NCBI RefSeq assembly: GCF_006442545.2
Contig: NZ_CP083952.1
Location: 6,177,501 to 6,241,500, forward strand
Source of the DNA: Mesorhizobium sp. B2-1-8
GTDB lineage: Bacteria > Pseudomonadota > Alphaproteobacteria > Rhizobiales > Rhizobiaceae
Direction: 5' to 3'
Length of the DNA: 64,000 bases
Position 1 is the first letter of the stretch; every line of letters starts with the position of its first letter. A program made the position numbers and the translations under genes. Under the pieces are notes generated by a model. That model was not told the origin of the DNA, did no database searches, and saw nothing but the letters and a program-made list of their open reading frames with translations. Positions 18,203 through 27,989 of the stretch are shown here, piece by piece.

Positions 18203-19018
18203 ATGACGATCAGGCTTGTTCTCGCCGGCTGCGGCAATATGGGTTACGCCATGCTCTCGGGCTGGCTGAAGTCCGGCAAGCTTGCACCGTCGACCGTTTT
18301 CGTGGTCGAGCCCAATGCCGACCTGCGCAATCGAGCCGCCGCACTCGGCTGCGGCACGGCGGCGGAAGCCGAAGCCATTCCGGCCGATGCCGTGCCTGAA
18401 CTCGTCGTCATCGCCGTGAAGCCGCAGGTGATCCGTGACGTCACCACCGCCTACAAGCGCTTCGGCGACGGCCGCACCACTTTCGTCAGCATCGCCGCCG
18501 GCACGCCCTCCGCCACCTTCGAGGAAATCCTCGGCAACCGCGCGCCTATCGTGCGCTGCATGCCCAACACGCCCGCGGCGATCGGCAAGGGCATGATGGT
18601 GGTGTTTTCCAATCCCCTGGTTTCCGACGACGCCAAGCGCTTCGTCGCCGACCTCTTGTCGGCCAGCGGCGAAGTGGCCACCATCGATGACGAGAGCCTG
18701 ATGGATGCGGTGACCGCCGTGTCCGGATCGGGTCCGGCCTACATCTTCCATTTCATCGAGGCGCTGACCGTGGCTGCCGAAAAGGCCGGCTTGCCGACGG
18801 CAACCGCCAGGCTGCTCGCCATGCAGACCGTCTACGGCGCCGCATCGCTCGCCGCCGAAAGCCGCGAGGACCCCGGTATGCTGCGCCAGCAGGTGACCAG
18901 CCCCAACGGAACGACGGCAGCCGCGCTTGGCGTGCTGATGGGCGAAGACCGGCTGACCAACCTGCTCACGCAAGCAGTGGAAGCGGCGCGGCTAAGGTCG
19001 ATCGAACTGGGGAAGTAG
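18203..19018 (+). CDS. proC: Pyrroline-5-carboxylate reductase
   Basis: 271 residues, normal for ProC. It catalyses the last step of proline synthesis, reducing 1-pyrroline-5-carboxylate with NAD(P)H. The Rossmann motif GCGNMG is at 9-14, and the ProC signature region includes VSGSGPAYIFHFIEAL and QQVTSPNGTT near the C-terminus. The ATG at 18203 follows GGAGGG; an upstream in-frame ATG at 18176 lacks this and adds a non-family leader. Confidence 0.96.
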   Translation: MTIRLVLAGCGNMGYAMLSGWLKSGKLAPSTVFVVEPNADLRNRAAALGCGTAAEAEAIPADAVPELVVIAVKPQVIRDVTTAYKRFGDGRTTFVSIAAGTPSATFEEILGNRAPIVRCMPNTPAAIGKGMMVVFSNPLVSDDAKRFVADLLSASGEVATIDDESLMDAVTAVSGSGPAYIFHFIEALTVAAEKAGLPTATARLLAMQTVYGAASLAAESREDPGMLRQQVTSPNGTTAAALGVLMGEDRLTNLLTQAVEAARLRSIELGK

Positions 19019-19031
19019 AGCGGACATCTCG

Positions 19032-19424
19032 CTAGGCGAGATCCGTGTGCGAAAAGTCGTTGCCTTTGTAGAGCAACGCGGAGCCGTGGCTCTTTGCGCA
19101 AGCGTAGGACAGGCAATCGGCAAGATTGAGCTGCGCGGGATGCCCACGTCCCTTTCCATAATCCGAAAACGCCTGGATCGCCAGTTTGGCATCGCCGGCG
19201 TCGATCGGCACAATTTCGATTTCGGCCTCGCTCAGCAGCGCCTCTATCGCCATTTCCGCGACCACCGGTTCGACAGCAAGCATCGTAGAAAGCCGCATCG
19301 ACGCTTCGAGCACAACCAGCGCGGACGTAATCTTGTGAGGTGCAGCCGCCATCCGATCGCTCCACTCGCCGGCATCCCCTTCTCCCGAAAGAATTGCGAC
19401 GATTACGGAGGTGTCAACGAACAT
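19032..19424 (-). CDS. vapC: VapC-family PIN-domain ribonuclease toxin
   Basis: 130 residues. PIN-domain acidic residues are in place: D4 (MFVDTS), E40 (VLEAS), D103 (NLADCLSYA) and D123 near the C-terminus. VapC toxins are Mg2+-dependent RNases that usually cut tRNA or rRNA. The ATG shares one base with the antitoxin stop (TGATG), the usual coupling in these operons. An upstream in-frame GTG-type start would add a few residues, but the overlap start fits the family. Confidence 0.92.
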   Translation of the reverse strand: MFVDTSVIVAILSGEGDAGEWSDRMAAAPHKITSALVVLEASMRLSTMLAVEPVVAEMAIEALLSEAEIEIVPIDAGDAKLAIQAFSDYGKGRGHPAQLNLADCLSYACAKSHGSALLYKGNDFSHTDLA

Positions 19425-19666
19425 CAGGGATGTCCCCACATGTCGTCGATTTCATCCTTGCTCACAGGTCGGCCGCCGGGGCCGGCCTTGGCTTTAAGTT
19501 CATCCGCGATGGCAGCCAGCCGTTTCGCCAGGGGGATGTGTCCGCTTTCCCGTTTCAATTCAGACTCAAGCGCTTCGATAACCGCTTCGGTCATCGAAAT
19601 CTTGCGTTTGGCGGCCAGCCGCTGTGCCAGTTCGCGTGCACGCGGGTCTCTGATCTGGAGGTTCAT
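19424..19666 (-). CDS. vapB: VapB-type antitoxin
   Basis: 80 residues. It starts MNLQIRDPRARELAQ, the standard beginning of ribbon-helix-helix VapB-like antitoxins, and has a charged C-terminal tail (SKDEIDDMWG) of the kind that wraps into the VapC active site. It should bind and neutralise VapC and repress its own operon. The start has a GAGG at about nine bases. Just upstream, 19667-19731 is AT-rich and probably carries the operon promoter. Confidence 0.88.
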   Translation of the reverse strand: MNLQIRDPRARELAQRLAAKRKISMTEAVIEALESELKRESGHIPLAKRLAAIADELKAKAGPGGRPVSKDEIDDMWGHP

Positions 19667-19731
19667 TGGTCGATCCTCGGCGACGTTGCCACTACAATAT
19701 AGTGCATTTGTCATGACTACGCCACGACGCA

Positions 19732-21045
19732 CTATTTTCCGTACAGCATCTCATCCTGCAGCCGGCGCAGCGCGAACAACCTGGTCGTCTGGTCGGGCGC
19801 CGCATTGTCGGCGGTCAGCAACTCGCCTTTCCTGACCGGTTTCAGCACCTTGCCACCCTCGAGCAGGCCGACCGGGACGGCGCGCCGGGTGCGAGCCTCT
19901 TCGACAGTCATCGTCCAGGAACGATAGCAGGTTTCGCCGATCGCATCGAAGGTCTCGCCGGCGGCGAGGTCGCGCTTGGCGACGGCGCAGACCTCGGCAA
20001 CCGGCCTCGGCAGCGGCACCATGTCCGGTTTGCCGAACAGCACGATGCGGGCCGCGGTCAGCGGCACTTCCAGCGACGTCAGATGGTAGGGCCGGAACAG
20101 GCTGTAATAAGGGCCGTGGCCGATATGCAGGTCGTCCATGCGCTCGATGATGCGCGGATGCGTCGCCTCGACGATGACGAAGACACCAGGCGCCACACCC
20201 TTGCCGACGGTGTAGTCGACGACGCCCTTCTTCAGCAGGAGGCCACCATCCTCGCGCGGGATCAGCACCTTGACGAGGTCGTCGCGGTCTGCCCTGGGAC
20301 CATGCATGCCCGGCACGTCGGGCACCAGCCCGGTGGCGTTGGCGATGGCGCACATCTCGACCATGGTCTTGGAGCCGTCGACGAACTCGACCAGCATGCG
20401 CGGGTTCATGTTGCGACGGATCGCTTCGTCGCGATAGTCGTCTGGCACGGCATCATGGTTGAGCGGATTGTTCTTGCCCTTGCCGGCCGAGACGATGGTC
20501 AGGCCGAGTGCGGACGCGAACTCGATCAGCTCCATGCAGCTCGACGGCTCATCGCCGGCGCCGACCGAATAGACGACGCCAAGCCGGTCGGCCTGCTGTT
20601 TGAGATAGCACCCGATGGTGACGTCGGCCTCGACATTCATCATCACCAGATGCTTGCCGTGCTCCATCGCCATCAGATCGAAGTCGGCGGCGACGCCAGG
20701 TTTTCCCGTGGCGTCGATGACGACGTCGATCAGTGGATTGGTGACCAGCATCTCATTGGAGGTGATGGCGATCCTCCCGCCCTCGATGGCACCGGTGACT
20801 TTCGACGCGGTGTCGGCTTCGACCGCCATCGCCTCGTCGCCATAGGCGATGCGGATGGCGTCACGCGCGGTGTGCGGACGACGGGTCGAGACGGCGCAGA
20901 CCGCAATGCCCGGCATCAGCATGCCTTGCGTGACGAGGTCGGTCCCCATTTCGCCGGAGCCGATGACACCGACGCGCACCGGGCGGCCCTCGGCGGCGCG
21001 TCTGTCGAGATCGCGGGCAAGTCCCGTCAAGGCGACATTGGTCAT
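19732..21045 (-). CDS. NAD(P)-dependent oxidoreductase with C-terminal SAF domain
   Basis: 437 residues. An N-terminal Rossmann domain (VGVIGSGEMGTD, about 24-35) resembles homoserine dehydrogenase and Gfo/Idh enzymes, with VVIDATGKPG and the catalytic-region GAGDEPSSCMELIEFA and SAGKGKNNPLN. The last about 80 residues (AKRDLAAGETFDAIGE...) form a SAF domain as in flagellar FlgA and sialic acid synthase-type proteins, which is why homologues are often mislabelled as FlgA. Probably acts on a polyhydroxy acid; the substrate is not visible. It is a single gene between VapBC and the multicopper oxidase. Confidence 0.82.
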   Translation of the reverse strand: MTNVALTGLARDLDRRAAEGRPVRVGVIGSGEMGTDLVTQGMLMPGIAVCAVSTRRPHTARDAIRIAYGDEAMAVEADTASKVTGAIEGGRIAITSNEMLVTNPLIDVVIDATGKPGVAADFDLMAMEHGKHLVMMNVEADVTIGCYLKQQADRLGVVYSVGAGDEPSSCMELIEFASALGLTIVSAGKGKNNPLNHDAVPDDYRDEAIRRNMNPRMLVEFVDGSKTMVEMCAIANATGLVPDVPGMHGPRADRDDLVKVLIPREDGGLLLKKGVVDYTVGKGVAPGVFVIVEATHPRIIERMDDLHIGHGPYYSLFRPYHLTSLEVPLTAARIVLFGKPDMVPLPRPVAEVCAVAKRDLAAGETFDAIGETCYRSWTMTVEEARTRRAVPVGLLEGGKVLKPVRKGELLTADNAAPDQTTRLFALRRLQDEMLYGK

Positions 21046-21214
21046 GCAGGGATGTCCACAGCTTCTTGATTTGGGGCCGGATTAGCAGGGACTGGTCCCC
21101 TGTGCCAACGAAACCGCCCGCGACCGGCGATTTCCAACGGAATCGCCGGGAAAAGGCGCATTTGCCGCGAATTATTGGCCCAAAGGGTTGCCAATTGACA
21201 TTGTCGTGACGGCT

Positions 21215-22603
21215 TCAGACCACCCTGACGTAGCTCGTCATGCCTGATTTCTGGTGCTCGATGATGTGGCAGTGCAGCAGCCAGTCGCCGGGATTGTCGG
21301 CGACGAAGCCCAGGCTCACCTTCTCATTGGGCTGGATGAGATAAGTGTCCGAAATCAACGGCCGCACCGGACGCGTCGAGGACGACAGCACCTTGAAGCT
21401 CATGCCGTGCAAATGCATCGGATGCGATTGCGGCGTCAGGTTCTCCATGTCGATGATGTAACTTTTGCCAAGCTTCAGTTCGGCCAAAGGCGCGGTCGGA
21501 TCGGGCGTATCGCCCGGCCATGGCACTTTGTTGATCGCCCAGAAACTGTAGCCGAGCGAGCCGCAGATGCCGTCGCTCGGGACGTTCTCCGCCGTGGCGC
21601 TGAGCGCCAGCGAAATATGCTGGGCGGCGGTGAGATCGACCTCGGCCACCGGATTGGCCTCCAGCGGTGCAAGATCGCGACTATCCCGCTCGAGCGAGTT
21701 GCCCGTCGCGCCCAGCGTTGCGAGCACCTTGGGCTTGGTGCCCCTGACGTCCCGCAGGCTGACGATCGCGCCCTCTTCATCGGGCATGCGGATGACGAGT
21801 TCCATGCGTTGCCCCGGCCCCAGCAATAGGGCATCGGGTGCAAAACGCTGCGGCACCGGGTTGCCGTCCAGCGCGATGACATCAGCTTCGGCGCCGTCGA
21901 CGCGAAAGGCGTAGATTCGGGTGACATCGGTGATTGCAACGCGCAGCCGCACCAACCCGCCGGCGGGGGCGTCATATTGCGGTTGGTCGAGCCAGTTCGC
22001 GGTGCGCACCGTGCCGTAAGTGCCGGTCCTGGCAGCATCGCGCGGCCGGAACTGGTCGATGAACTGAGCGTCGTCGCCAAGGCGCCAGTCGCGCAGATTG
22101 AGGACAAATTCGGCGTCGAATTTCGGATCGTTCGGGTTTTCGACCACGATCACGCCGGTCAGGCCGTGCCCCATCTGCTCCAGCGTGTTGCAATGCGGGT
22201 GGTACCAGAAGGTGCCCGCGTCGGGCGGCGTGAAGGCATAGTCGAAATGGTCGCCGGTGTAGACATAGGGCTGCACCAGGAAGGGCACGCCATCCATCTT
22301 GTTCGGCAGGCGAATACCATGCCAGTGGATGGTCGTCGGATCATCGATGGCGTTGACGAGGCGCGCGGCGAAGGGCTCACCCTTTTTCATCCTGACGACC
22401 GGAGGCATTCCGGCGTTGCCGTAGGTCAGCACATCCCTGGTCTGGCCGACATCCATGAGCTTCGCCCGGATTTTCGCCGTCTGCAGAACCACCGGCTCAG
22501 GCGTGGCCGCGGCCCAGCCGCCAAGCCTGCTCATCGCGGCAAGCCCAACCCCGCTCGCGCCGGCGCTGGCGGCGGTTTTCAAAAGCCCGCGGCGTGTGAT
22601 CAT
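21215..22603 (-). CDS. Tat-exported multicopper oxidase
   Basis: 462 residues. The N-terminus carries a twin-arginine signal (TRRGLLK, then a hydrophobic stretch), so the folded enzyme is sent to the periplasm. All four copper-binding motifs are present: HWHG near residue 95, WYHPHCNT, HPMHLHG and the C-terminal HCHIIEHQKSGM that binds the T1 and trinuclear copper, with Met as probable axial ligand. It oxidises phenolics or metal ions with O2 as acceptor; the substrate is unknown. The ATG at 22603 has a GGAG at eight bases; a TTG at 22615 is in frame but less likely. Confidence 0.93.
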   Translation of the reverse strand: MITRRGLLKTAASAGASGVGLAAMSRLGGWAAATPEPVVLQTAKIRAKLMDVGQTRDVLTYGNAGMPPVVRMKKGEPFAARLVNAIDDPTTIHWHGIRLPNKMDGVPFLVQPYVYTGDHFDYAFTPPDAGTFWYHPHCNTLEQMGHGLTGVIVVENPNDPKFDAEFVLNLRDWRLGDDAQFIDQFRPRDAARTGTYGTVRTANWLDQPQYDAPAGGLVRLRVAITDVTRIYAFRVDGAEADVIALDGNPVPQRFAPDALLLGPGQRMELVIRMPDEEGAIVSLRDVRGTKPKVLATLGATGNSLERDSRDLAPLEANPVAEVDLTAAQHISLALSATAENVPSDGICGSLGYSFWAINKVPWPGDTPDPTAPLAELKLGKSYIIDMENLTPQSHPMHLHGMSFKVLSSSTRPVRPLISDTYLIQPNEKVSLGFVADNPGDWLLHCHIIEHQKSGMTSYVRVV

Positions 22604-22735
22604 GTTGCGCTCCAACGGAAAAGCTGACTGCCATTCGCATCTTTTACCGTCAATAGCCGGACTGGCATCCGTTTGCCAACGACACCGGTCAGGGCGTCGG
22701 CTTCTCGCGTGCCAGTGAACGGATGCCTTCGAGCT

Positions 22736-24307
22736 TTATTTGAAGCTGGCGATGGGCAGGAATTTCACCGCGGAGCCGGTGAAGCGGCGGTGATCGGACG
22801 CCTGTCGCCGTGGCTGGAATCCATCGAGATAGACCTGCTCCGGCGCCGTGCGGATGAAATTGGCGGCAATGATGGTTGCCGCTTTCGACCCGGCTCCGCC
22901 GGTGATGCGGCGACCCGTCTCGAGCGGCACGATGACGGCGCTGGCTTCGGGATCGAGACGCCGCTGGACACGGTCGGCCTTGGGGCTGGTCCTGACACGA
23001 TCTTCGGGCTTCGATGCGGGGAGTGCAACCCGCTGGCCGGCCAGCGGATCGAGACCATCGTCGGCGTGACGCATGGCCAGCAAGGCACCGATTGCATCGG
23101 CGGGTTTGGCCGCCTCCGGCCGAGGCGCCGGCCCCGTCTGGTCTTCCGGCCGCCATGTCGGGACCGGGATGTTTAGCGCTACTATGTCGGGACCAGCAAT
23201 CGGGGGAGCGGCACCGGCCTTGCTCAAGGGAATCTCGGTGTTGGTTGCCTCCGGCAGTTCGGCCTGCGTCATAGACCCGGCGCGCGGCGCGAAGGCCGGC
23301 AACGGCACTGCGCTGGGCGCCATCGCCATGACGATCGCTTCAGGCGTCTTGCCGCCCTGTCCAGCCGGCGATTCCTCGGCCTGATCGACGGAAGCGATCT
23401 GGATATCCGTGCGTCGGGCTGCCTCCGGCGCCACGATGGCGATGCCCTGTCCGGCCTGTTTGAGTTCAACTGGCTTGGCCGGCTTGCGTGGCGCAGGCAC
23501 GGCTTGCGCGGCATCATCCGCTTCGTCCGCGCTGCGCCCACCCAGCAGCGACGCCAGCAGGCCGCGAGCCGGCTTGGGCTGGCCGCCGACGGCGCTTGCA
23601 AGTTCGATGTTGGGCGTGCCGGCGGCCTTGCGGGATTTGTAGGCGGCAAACGCCTGCTCGTAGCCAGGTAGCGGCTTGCCGTCGCTCGGCACATGCAGCG
23701 TATTGCCGTCCGGGAAGACCCTGGCCAGTTCCTGGCGGCTGATGCCCGGCCAATGCCGCACATTGCCGACATCCATGTGGATGAAGGGCGAACCGGAGGT
23801 CGGGTAATAGCCGACGCCGCCGCCCTGCATCTTGAGGCCGATGTCGCGCAGCTTCTTCAGCGGCACATCCGGCAGGAAGAAGTCCATGGCGCGGCCGACC
23901 ATGTGCTGGCTTTCCCGGGCCACTCCTTTCGAGCGGCCGCGCAGCATCGCGTTGGTTGCCGGCGAGCGATAGGCGCTGACCACGTGGATATAGGCTGTCG
24001 AGCCGCTGGCGCGGTAAGCCTGCCAGACAAGGTCGAGCAGGCGCGGATCCATCCTGGTTGGCTCGTTGCGGCGCCAGTCGCGCAGCATGAAATTGATCTT
24101 CTTCAACCCCGTCTGATCGTAGCGCCCGTTGCGCTTGAAGACGATCTCGGCCTTCTCGCCGGTATGGAGATGCTGAATTCGCAGAGCGCGCGTTTCGGCG
24201 AACGCATCGGTGATGCACATGCAGAAGAAAGCGACCACGAAGGCCGGCAACCGGGTCCACCAGCGGAAACCGCCGGGCGCGCTCTGTTGGCTTTCAATCA
24301 CACTCAT
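22736..24307 (-). CDS. DUF882 / peptidase M15-like exported protein with long C-terminal extension
   Basis: 523 residues. An N-terminal hydrophobic segment (about 20-38) serves as signal or anchor. Residues about 40-200 match DUF882, a YcbK-like M15 metallopeptidase fold, with VSAYRSPATN, the zinc-site pattern SQHMVGRAMDF and FIHMDVGNVRHWPG. The remaining about 320 residues are Pro/Ala-rich and low complexity with a basic C-terminal patch, likely a flexible cell-wall region. Probable role: peptidoglycan trimming in the periplasm. Two ATGs nine bases apart can start it; I chose the inner one because AAGG precedes it. Confidence 0.85.
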   Translation of the reverse strand: MSVIESQQSAPGGFRWWTRLPAFVVAFFCMCITDAFAETRALRIQHLHTGEKAEIVFKRNGRYDQTGLKKINFMLRDWRRNEPTRMDPRLLDLVWQAYRASGSTAYIHVVSAYRSPATNAMLRGRSKGVARESQHMVGRAMDFFLPDVPLKKLRDIGLKMQGGGVGYYPTSGSPFIHMDVGNVRHWPGISRQELARVFPDGNTLHVPSDGKPLPGYEQAFAAYKSRKAAGTPNIELASAVGGQPKPARGLLASLLGGRSADEADDAAQAVPAPRKPAKPVELKQAGQGIAIVAPEAARRTDIQIASVDQAEESPAGQGGKTPEAIVMAMAPSAVPLPAFAPRAGSMTQAELPEATNTEIPLSKAGAAPPIAGPDIVALNIPVPTWRPEDQTGPAPRPEAAKPADAIGALLAMRHADDGLDPLAGQRVALPASKPEDRVRTSPKADRVQRRLDPEASAVIVPLETGRRITGGAGSKAATIIAANFIRTAPEQVYLDGFQPRRQASDHRRFTGSAVKFLPIASFK

Positions 24308-24676
24308 GCCTTGCACATCGTTCCTGTTTCGGGCGATTCAACGTCCTCGCCGGATGCGGAGCCTTCTTTTCAGCACTCTCCTTCGCGCCGGCTTGACAAG
24401 GCGCACAGTCAGCCATCCCACAACACGTCATGTCGAAGAACAGCATCTTGGTTAACGAATCGTGTCATGCGGGGAACGCGTTTCGGCTGGAGATTGCCGA
24501 ACGCCCGCCTTTGGGCGAAGCCACGTTGTCTTCCGGCTGAACGCGCCAACGGCAGATGCTATCGGACTGTTGCTGACCGAGACGACTCCGCTAACGTTGA
24601 AGTAGGTCAGCCTCGTAGCAGATTTGTCCGCCTTTGCCTCTGGCACAGCTTGCGTTAGCATAGGTACAGATTAGCT
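24308..24676. other. Intergenic stretch without recognised gene
   Basis: About 370 bp upstream of the DUF882 gene. Short open frames exist on both strands but show neither family motifs nor good ribosome binding sites. It should hold the DUF882 promoter. Confidence 0.4.
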
Positions 24677-24817
24677 ATGCCTGACGAATCGAATTTCGCT
24701 GAGAACTGGGCCGAGCACCTGCTGTGGTCTTCGCTGTTGCTTATCGTGCTGACACGCGGCGCCGGCGCCTTCTCGTTAGACTGCATTGCCGACCGGATTC
24801 TCGGCCGGGGCAAGTAA
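24677..24817 (+). pseudogene. DoxX-like C-terminal remnant
   Basis: A 46-codon frame encoding WAEHLLWSSLLLIVLTRGAGAFSLD followed by a short basic tail. The LLLIVLTRGAGAFSLD part is the characteristic last helix and C-terminus of DoxX-family membrane proteins. An in-frame stop lies seven codons upstream and the remainder of a DoxX protein (about 100 residues) is missing, so I read this as the relic of a deleted gene. It could also be expressed as a short membrane peptide. Confidence 0.45.
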
Positions 24818-25850
24818 CAACCCCAACGATGCGCGGATATTTCTAGCACTTCGAGGGACAGTAGCGGGGAACGCAATCGCGACTGGAAGCCGGCTTTCGA
24901 GCAGCGCCATTTTGAACGCTGGTCCTCTCCTGTCCCATTTCAGCACTAAGGTGCTGGTATCGTTCTTGCACATGACACATTGCCGGTTGATCCCGGCCCT
25001 GGTCGCATAATCCGATCAGGTTGTAGGCTCGCCGGGCCAGATGGCGGGGTCTCCGCCCGGCGAGTTCTACCCATATCAGCCGTGCCATTGACAGCGGCTG
25101 CTGCCCGACAGGCTGTCGAGGTGTGTTCGACTGACCGTCGGCCTGACAGGCTTGGGCCCTTGTTGAGGCAAGCCGGCGTGTCGAAGCGGCTGGATGCCGG
25201 GATCGTCAAAGTGCTGTTTTGCCAGCCGCGCCGCGACGCTGGGGCCTTGACCGCAAGATAGCGTTTCACCAGCCATCCGCAGACATCAGATCAGCGGGCG
25301 TGAACGGGCGGCCCAGCGGCGTGGGTGCTAGGGGGACTGGCAGCGTCAGGCCGCTGGGCCTAACCGGCGGGGCTTTGAGGAGCGGGCGGCACGCCGGCTG
25401 ACTTAGAAATATATGGTCCAGCTAATATAATGGGAACACATCAATACGAACGAAGGAACCGGTAAAAGGTGGAACATAGGCCGGTGGCGAAGTGTGTCAC
25501 GAGCGTGTTCGAGAACGGGCGTTCTGCAAAGCCGATGTGCCTTGCATTGGGTCAATATGTCTGGCTCCGCTGACATCTCCGCACAGCAGATCAACTCGGC
25601 ACGTTACATTGCGCGTTGATCTCCCGGGCTCCATGCCCCGACGAACCGGTCGCCATCAGCGCTGCAGCTATCACGGGGCTCGTCGCAATCTGATCGACGA
25701 TCCTGCTATTAATAGCGGCCGTCCCCGAAAAAGCAGATATCGATTGCGTCCGGCCGCGAGATTCATGCCCTCTTGTTACGACTTTTGTAGCGGAATAATG
25801 GGCGCAACGCCTTGCGTGTCAAATGGTTGAGGGATTTCAACAAGATAGAC
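24818..25850. other. Gene-poor 1-kb stretch with one long inverted repeat
   Basis: No convincing gene between the DoxX remnant and tRNA-Thr. The clearest structure is a perfect 11-bp inverted repeat, GGCCCAGCGGC at 25310-25320 and GCCGCTGGGCC at 25350-25360, around a 29-nt loop. It could be a small RNA, a transcription stop or repeat debris. From about 25405 the DNA becomes more AT-rich, which together with the gene remnant suggests decayed or inserted sequence. Confidence 0.4.
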
Positions 25851-25925
<75 letters not shown>

Positions 25926-26086
25926 CGCCGATGGCGGGGCTTCTGCCATATCGAACCGGTAAGCGCAAGGCCAAGAACAACGCTTCTGTGAAAGCCTTTG
26001 CCGGATAGCTTTCCATGACATGGCGGCGCCACAATGTTGGCTATCCCTGAATGGCGGGTTGGCTGGTCGCCAGCCGGGGCGGGACG

Positions 26087-26263
26087 ATGAGCGACAAGAC
26101 AAATCCACCGAAGAGCAGCGAAACAATCCGCAAGAACCGGCTCGCCGAGCAATTGCGCGCCAATCTGCAGAAGCGCAAGGCGCAGTCGCGCTCGCGCCGC
26201 ACAGGTGAGGCCGACCAGCGACCCGACGGGCTCACTGCTTCAAAGGAAATGCAGAAAGATTAA
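26087..26263 (+). CDS. Small conserved basic protein upstream of murA
   Basis: 58 residues, very hydrophilic and basic (IRKNRLAEQLRANLQKRKAQSRSRR), likely a mostly helical nucleic-acid or ribosome contacting peptide. A gene of this size and charge before murA is a familiar arrangement in rhizobia, but I do not know a function. The ATG at 26087 is chosen over an in-frame ATG 36 bp upstream because the family-like part begins MSDK; its ribosome binding site is weak. Confidence 0.6.
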   Translation: MSDKTNPPKSSETIRKNRLAEQLRANLQKRKAQSRSRRTGEADQRPDGLTASKEMQKD

Positions 26264-26392
26264 CTCAAATCGGCCACTCTTGGACCGGGGTGGGCGAAAT
26301 CCTATTTCTTGAACCAGATTGGCCAATGGTCTAGACGGGCCGATACTTAAACGATTGAACCGGCCTTTTCTGGCCGAGAGGGACGTTCTCCA

Positions 26393-27685
26393 ATGGATCG
26401 CATCAGAATTGTCGGCGGCAACAAGCTTGCCGGAAGCATTCCGATCTCGGGTGCGAAAAATGCCGCCCTGCCGCTGATGATCGCCTCGCTTCTGACCGAC
26501 GACACGCTGACGCTCGAAAACGTGCCGCATCTGGCCGATGTCGAGCAGTTGATCCGCATCCTCGGCAATCACGGCGTCGACTATTCGGTCAACGGCCGCC
26601 GCGAGAAGCAGAACGAGGGCTATTCGCGCACCATCAACTTTTCCGCCCGCAACATCGTCGACACCACCGCTCCTTACGAGCTGGTGTCCAAGATGCGCGC
26701 CTCGTTCTGGGTGATCGGGCCTCTGCTGGCCCGGATGGGCGAGGCCAAGGTCTCGCTGCCCGGCGGCTGCGCCATCGGCACGCGCCCGGTCGACCTGTTC
26801 CTCGAAGGCCTGCAGGCGCTGGGCGCCGATATCGATGTCGACACCGGCTACGTCATCGCCAAGACGCGGAATGGCCGCCTTGTCGGCAACCGTTACGTCT
26901 TCCCCAAGGTCTCGGTCGGCGCCACCCATGTGCTGATGATGGCGGCATCGCTCGCCAAGGGCGAGACGGTGCTCGAAAACGCCGCCTGCGAGCCCGAGAT
27001 CGTCAATCTGGCCGAATGCCTCAACGCGATGGGCGCCAGGATTTCCGGCGCCGGCACGCCGACCATCACCATCGACGGCGTCGAAGCGCTGTCGGGGGCG
27101 CGCGTTCGCGTCATCCCCGACCGCATCGAGACCGGCACCTATGCCATGGCTGTCGCCATGACCGGCGGCGACGTCGTGCTGGAAGGCGCACGGCCGGAGC
27201 TGCTGCAGACGGCGCTCGACGTGATTTCGCAGACGGGCGCGGAGATCACGCAGACCAATTCCGGCATCCGCGTGAAGCGCAACGGCGCCGGCATTTCGCC
27301 GGTCGACGTGACGACGGCGCCCTTCCCGGCCTTCCCGACCGACCTGCAGGCGCAGTTCATGGGCCTGATGACCATGGCCAAGGGCAAGTCGCGCATCACC
27401 GAGACGATCTTCGAAAACCGCTTCATGCACGTCCAGGAGTTGGCGCGGCTCGGCGCCCACATCACGCTTTCGGGCCAGACGGCGATCGTCGACGGCGTGG
27501 CGAAGCTGAAGGGCGCTCCAGTCATGGCGACCGATCTTCGCGCTTCCGTCTCGCTGGTCATCGCTGGCCTGGCGGCCGAGGGCGAGACCACGGTCAACCG
27601 CGTCTACCATCTCGACCGCGGTTTCGAGCGGCTGGAGGAAAAGCTTTCCAATTGCGGCGCGGTGATCGAGCGTATTTCGGCTTAG
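26393..27685 (+). CDS. murA: UDP-N-acetylglucosamine 1-carboxyvinyltransferase
   Basis: 430 residues. It transfers enolpyruvate from PEP to UDP-GlcNAc, the first committed step of peptidoglycan synthesis. The Lys-Asn of GAKNAALP lies near residues 21-22 and the catalytic Cys is C126 in [11 protein letters not shown], so the fosfomycin-target Cys is kept. The ATG follows GAGAGGGA. It is the first of a plus-strand series reaching yacG; the 304-bp gap to the next gene suggests separate transcription. Confidence 0.97.
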   Translation: MDRIRIVGGNKLAGSIPISGAKNAALPLMIASLLTDDTLTLENVPHLADVEQLIRILGNHGVDYSVNGRREKQNEGYSRTINFSARNIVDTTAPYELVSKMRASFWVIGPLLARMGEAKVSLPGGCAIGTRPVDLFLEGLQALGADIDVDTGYVIAKTRNGRLVGNRYVFPKVSVGATHVLMMAASLAKGETVLENAACEPEIVNLAECLNAMGARISGAGTPTITIDGVEALSGARVRVIPDRIETGTYAMAVAMTGGDVVLEGARPELLQTALDVISQTGAEITQTNSGIRVKRNGAGISPVDVTTAPFPAFPTDLQAQFMGLMTMAKGKSRITETIFENRFMHVQELARLGAHITLSGQTAIVDGVAKLKGAPVMATDLRASVSLVIAGLAAEGETTVNRVYHLDRGFERLEEKLSNCGAVIERISA

Positions 27686-27989
27686 CGATCTGCGGTCGCT
27701 TGGCGAAATCATCTGCGAAGCGCCCTTCTCCCCTCGCTATACGGGTAGAAGTGCTTGGCAGCGGCCGATGAGGGGTGCGCAAAACCTGAGGCAAATCCCT
27801 CTACAGCATGTCGCGGCGAATAGGATTCGCCCGACCTGCTGTAAGTTTCTGATTTTATGCATGTCGTTATCCCGGAACCGAGGACACTTCCAGGCGACAT
27901 GCATCAGCAGGATCCCTGTCGCGGTTGCACCGATCGGAAAGACCGCCTAACAGAAAGGCTGATTGCCAACCTTCAGGTGTGAAATCCGC
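27686..27989. other. Repeat-bearing spacer between murA and DUF2948 gene
   Basis: About 300 bp with no gene. It holds a decayed copy of the CTTCTCCCC-type rhizobial repeat (about 27722-27752; a better copy is at 47141-47170) and the palindromic element at 27857-27904. Confidence 0.5.
27857..27904. repeat. Rhizobial palindromic repeat, ATGCATGTCG type
   Basis: Perfect 10-bp arms ATGCATGTCG (27857-27866) and CGACATGCAT (27895-27904) around a 28-nt centre with CCGGAACCG...ACACTT. The centre resembles that of the 30783-30833 element (CCGCTTCACACTTTT), pointing to one repeat superfamily. Confidence 0.7.

Noticed and set aside
24946..25269. 107-codon minus-strand frame in the gene-poor stretch
   Set aside because: No ribosome binding site or recognisable domain; probably chance in GC-rich DNA.
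25310..25360. Known structured RNA such as RNase P RNA, tmRNA or SRP RNA
   Set aside because: None of the conserved cores of these RNAs is present around the inverted repeat.
26240..27712. 490-codon minus-strand frame opposite murA
   Set aside because: Antisense shadow of murA, with no family motif and composition dominated by Asp, Arg and Gly.
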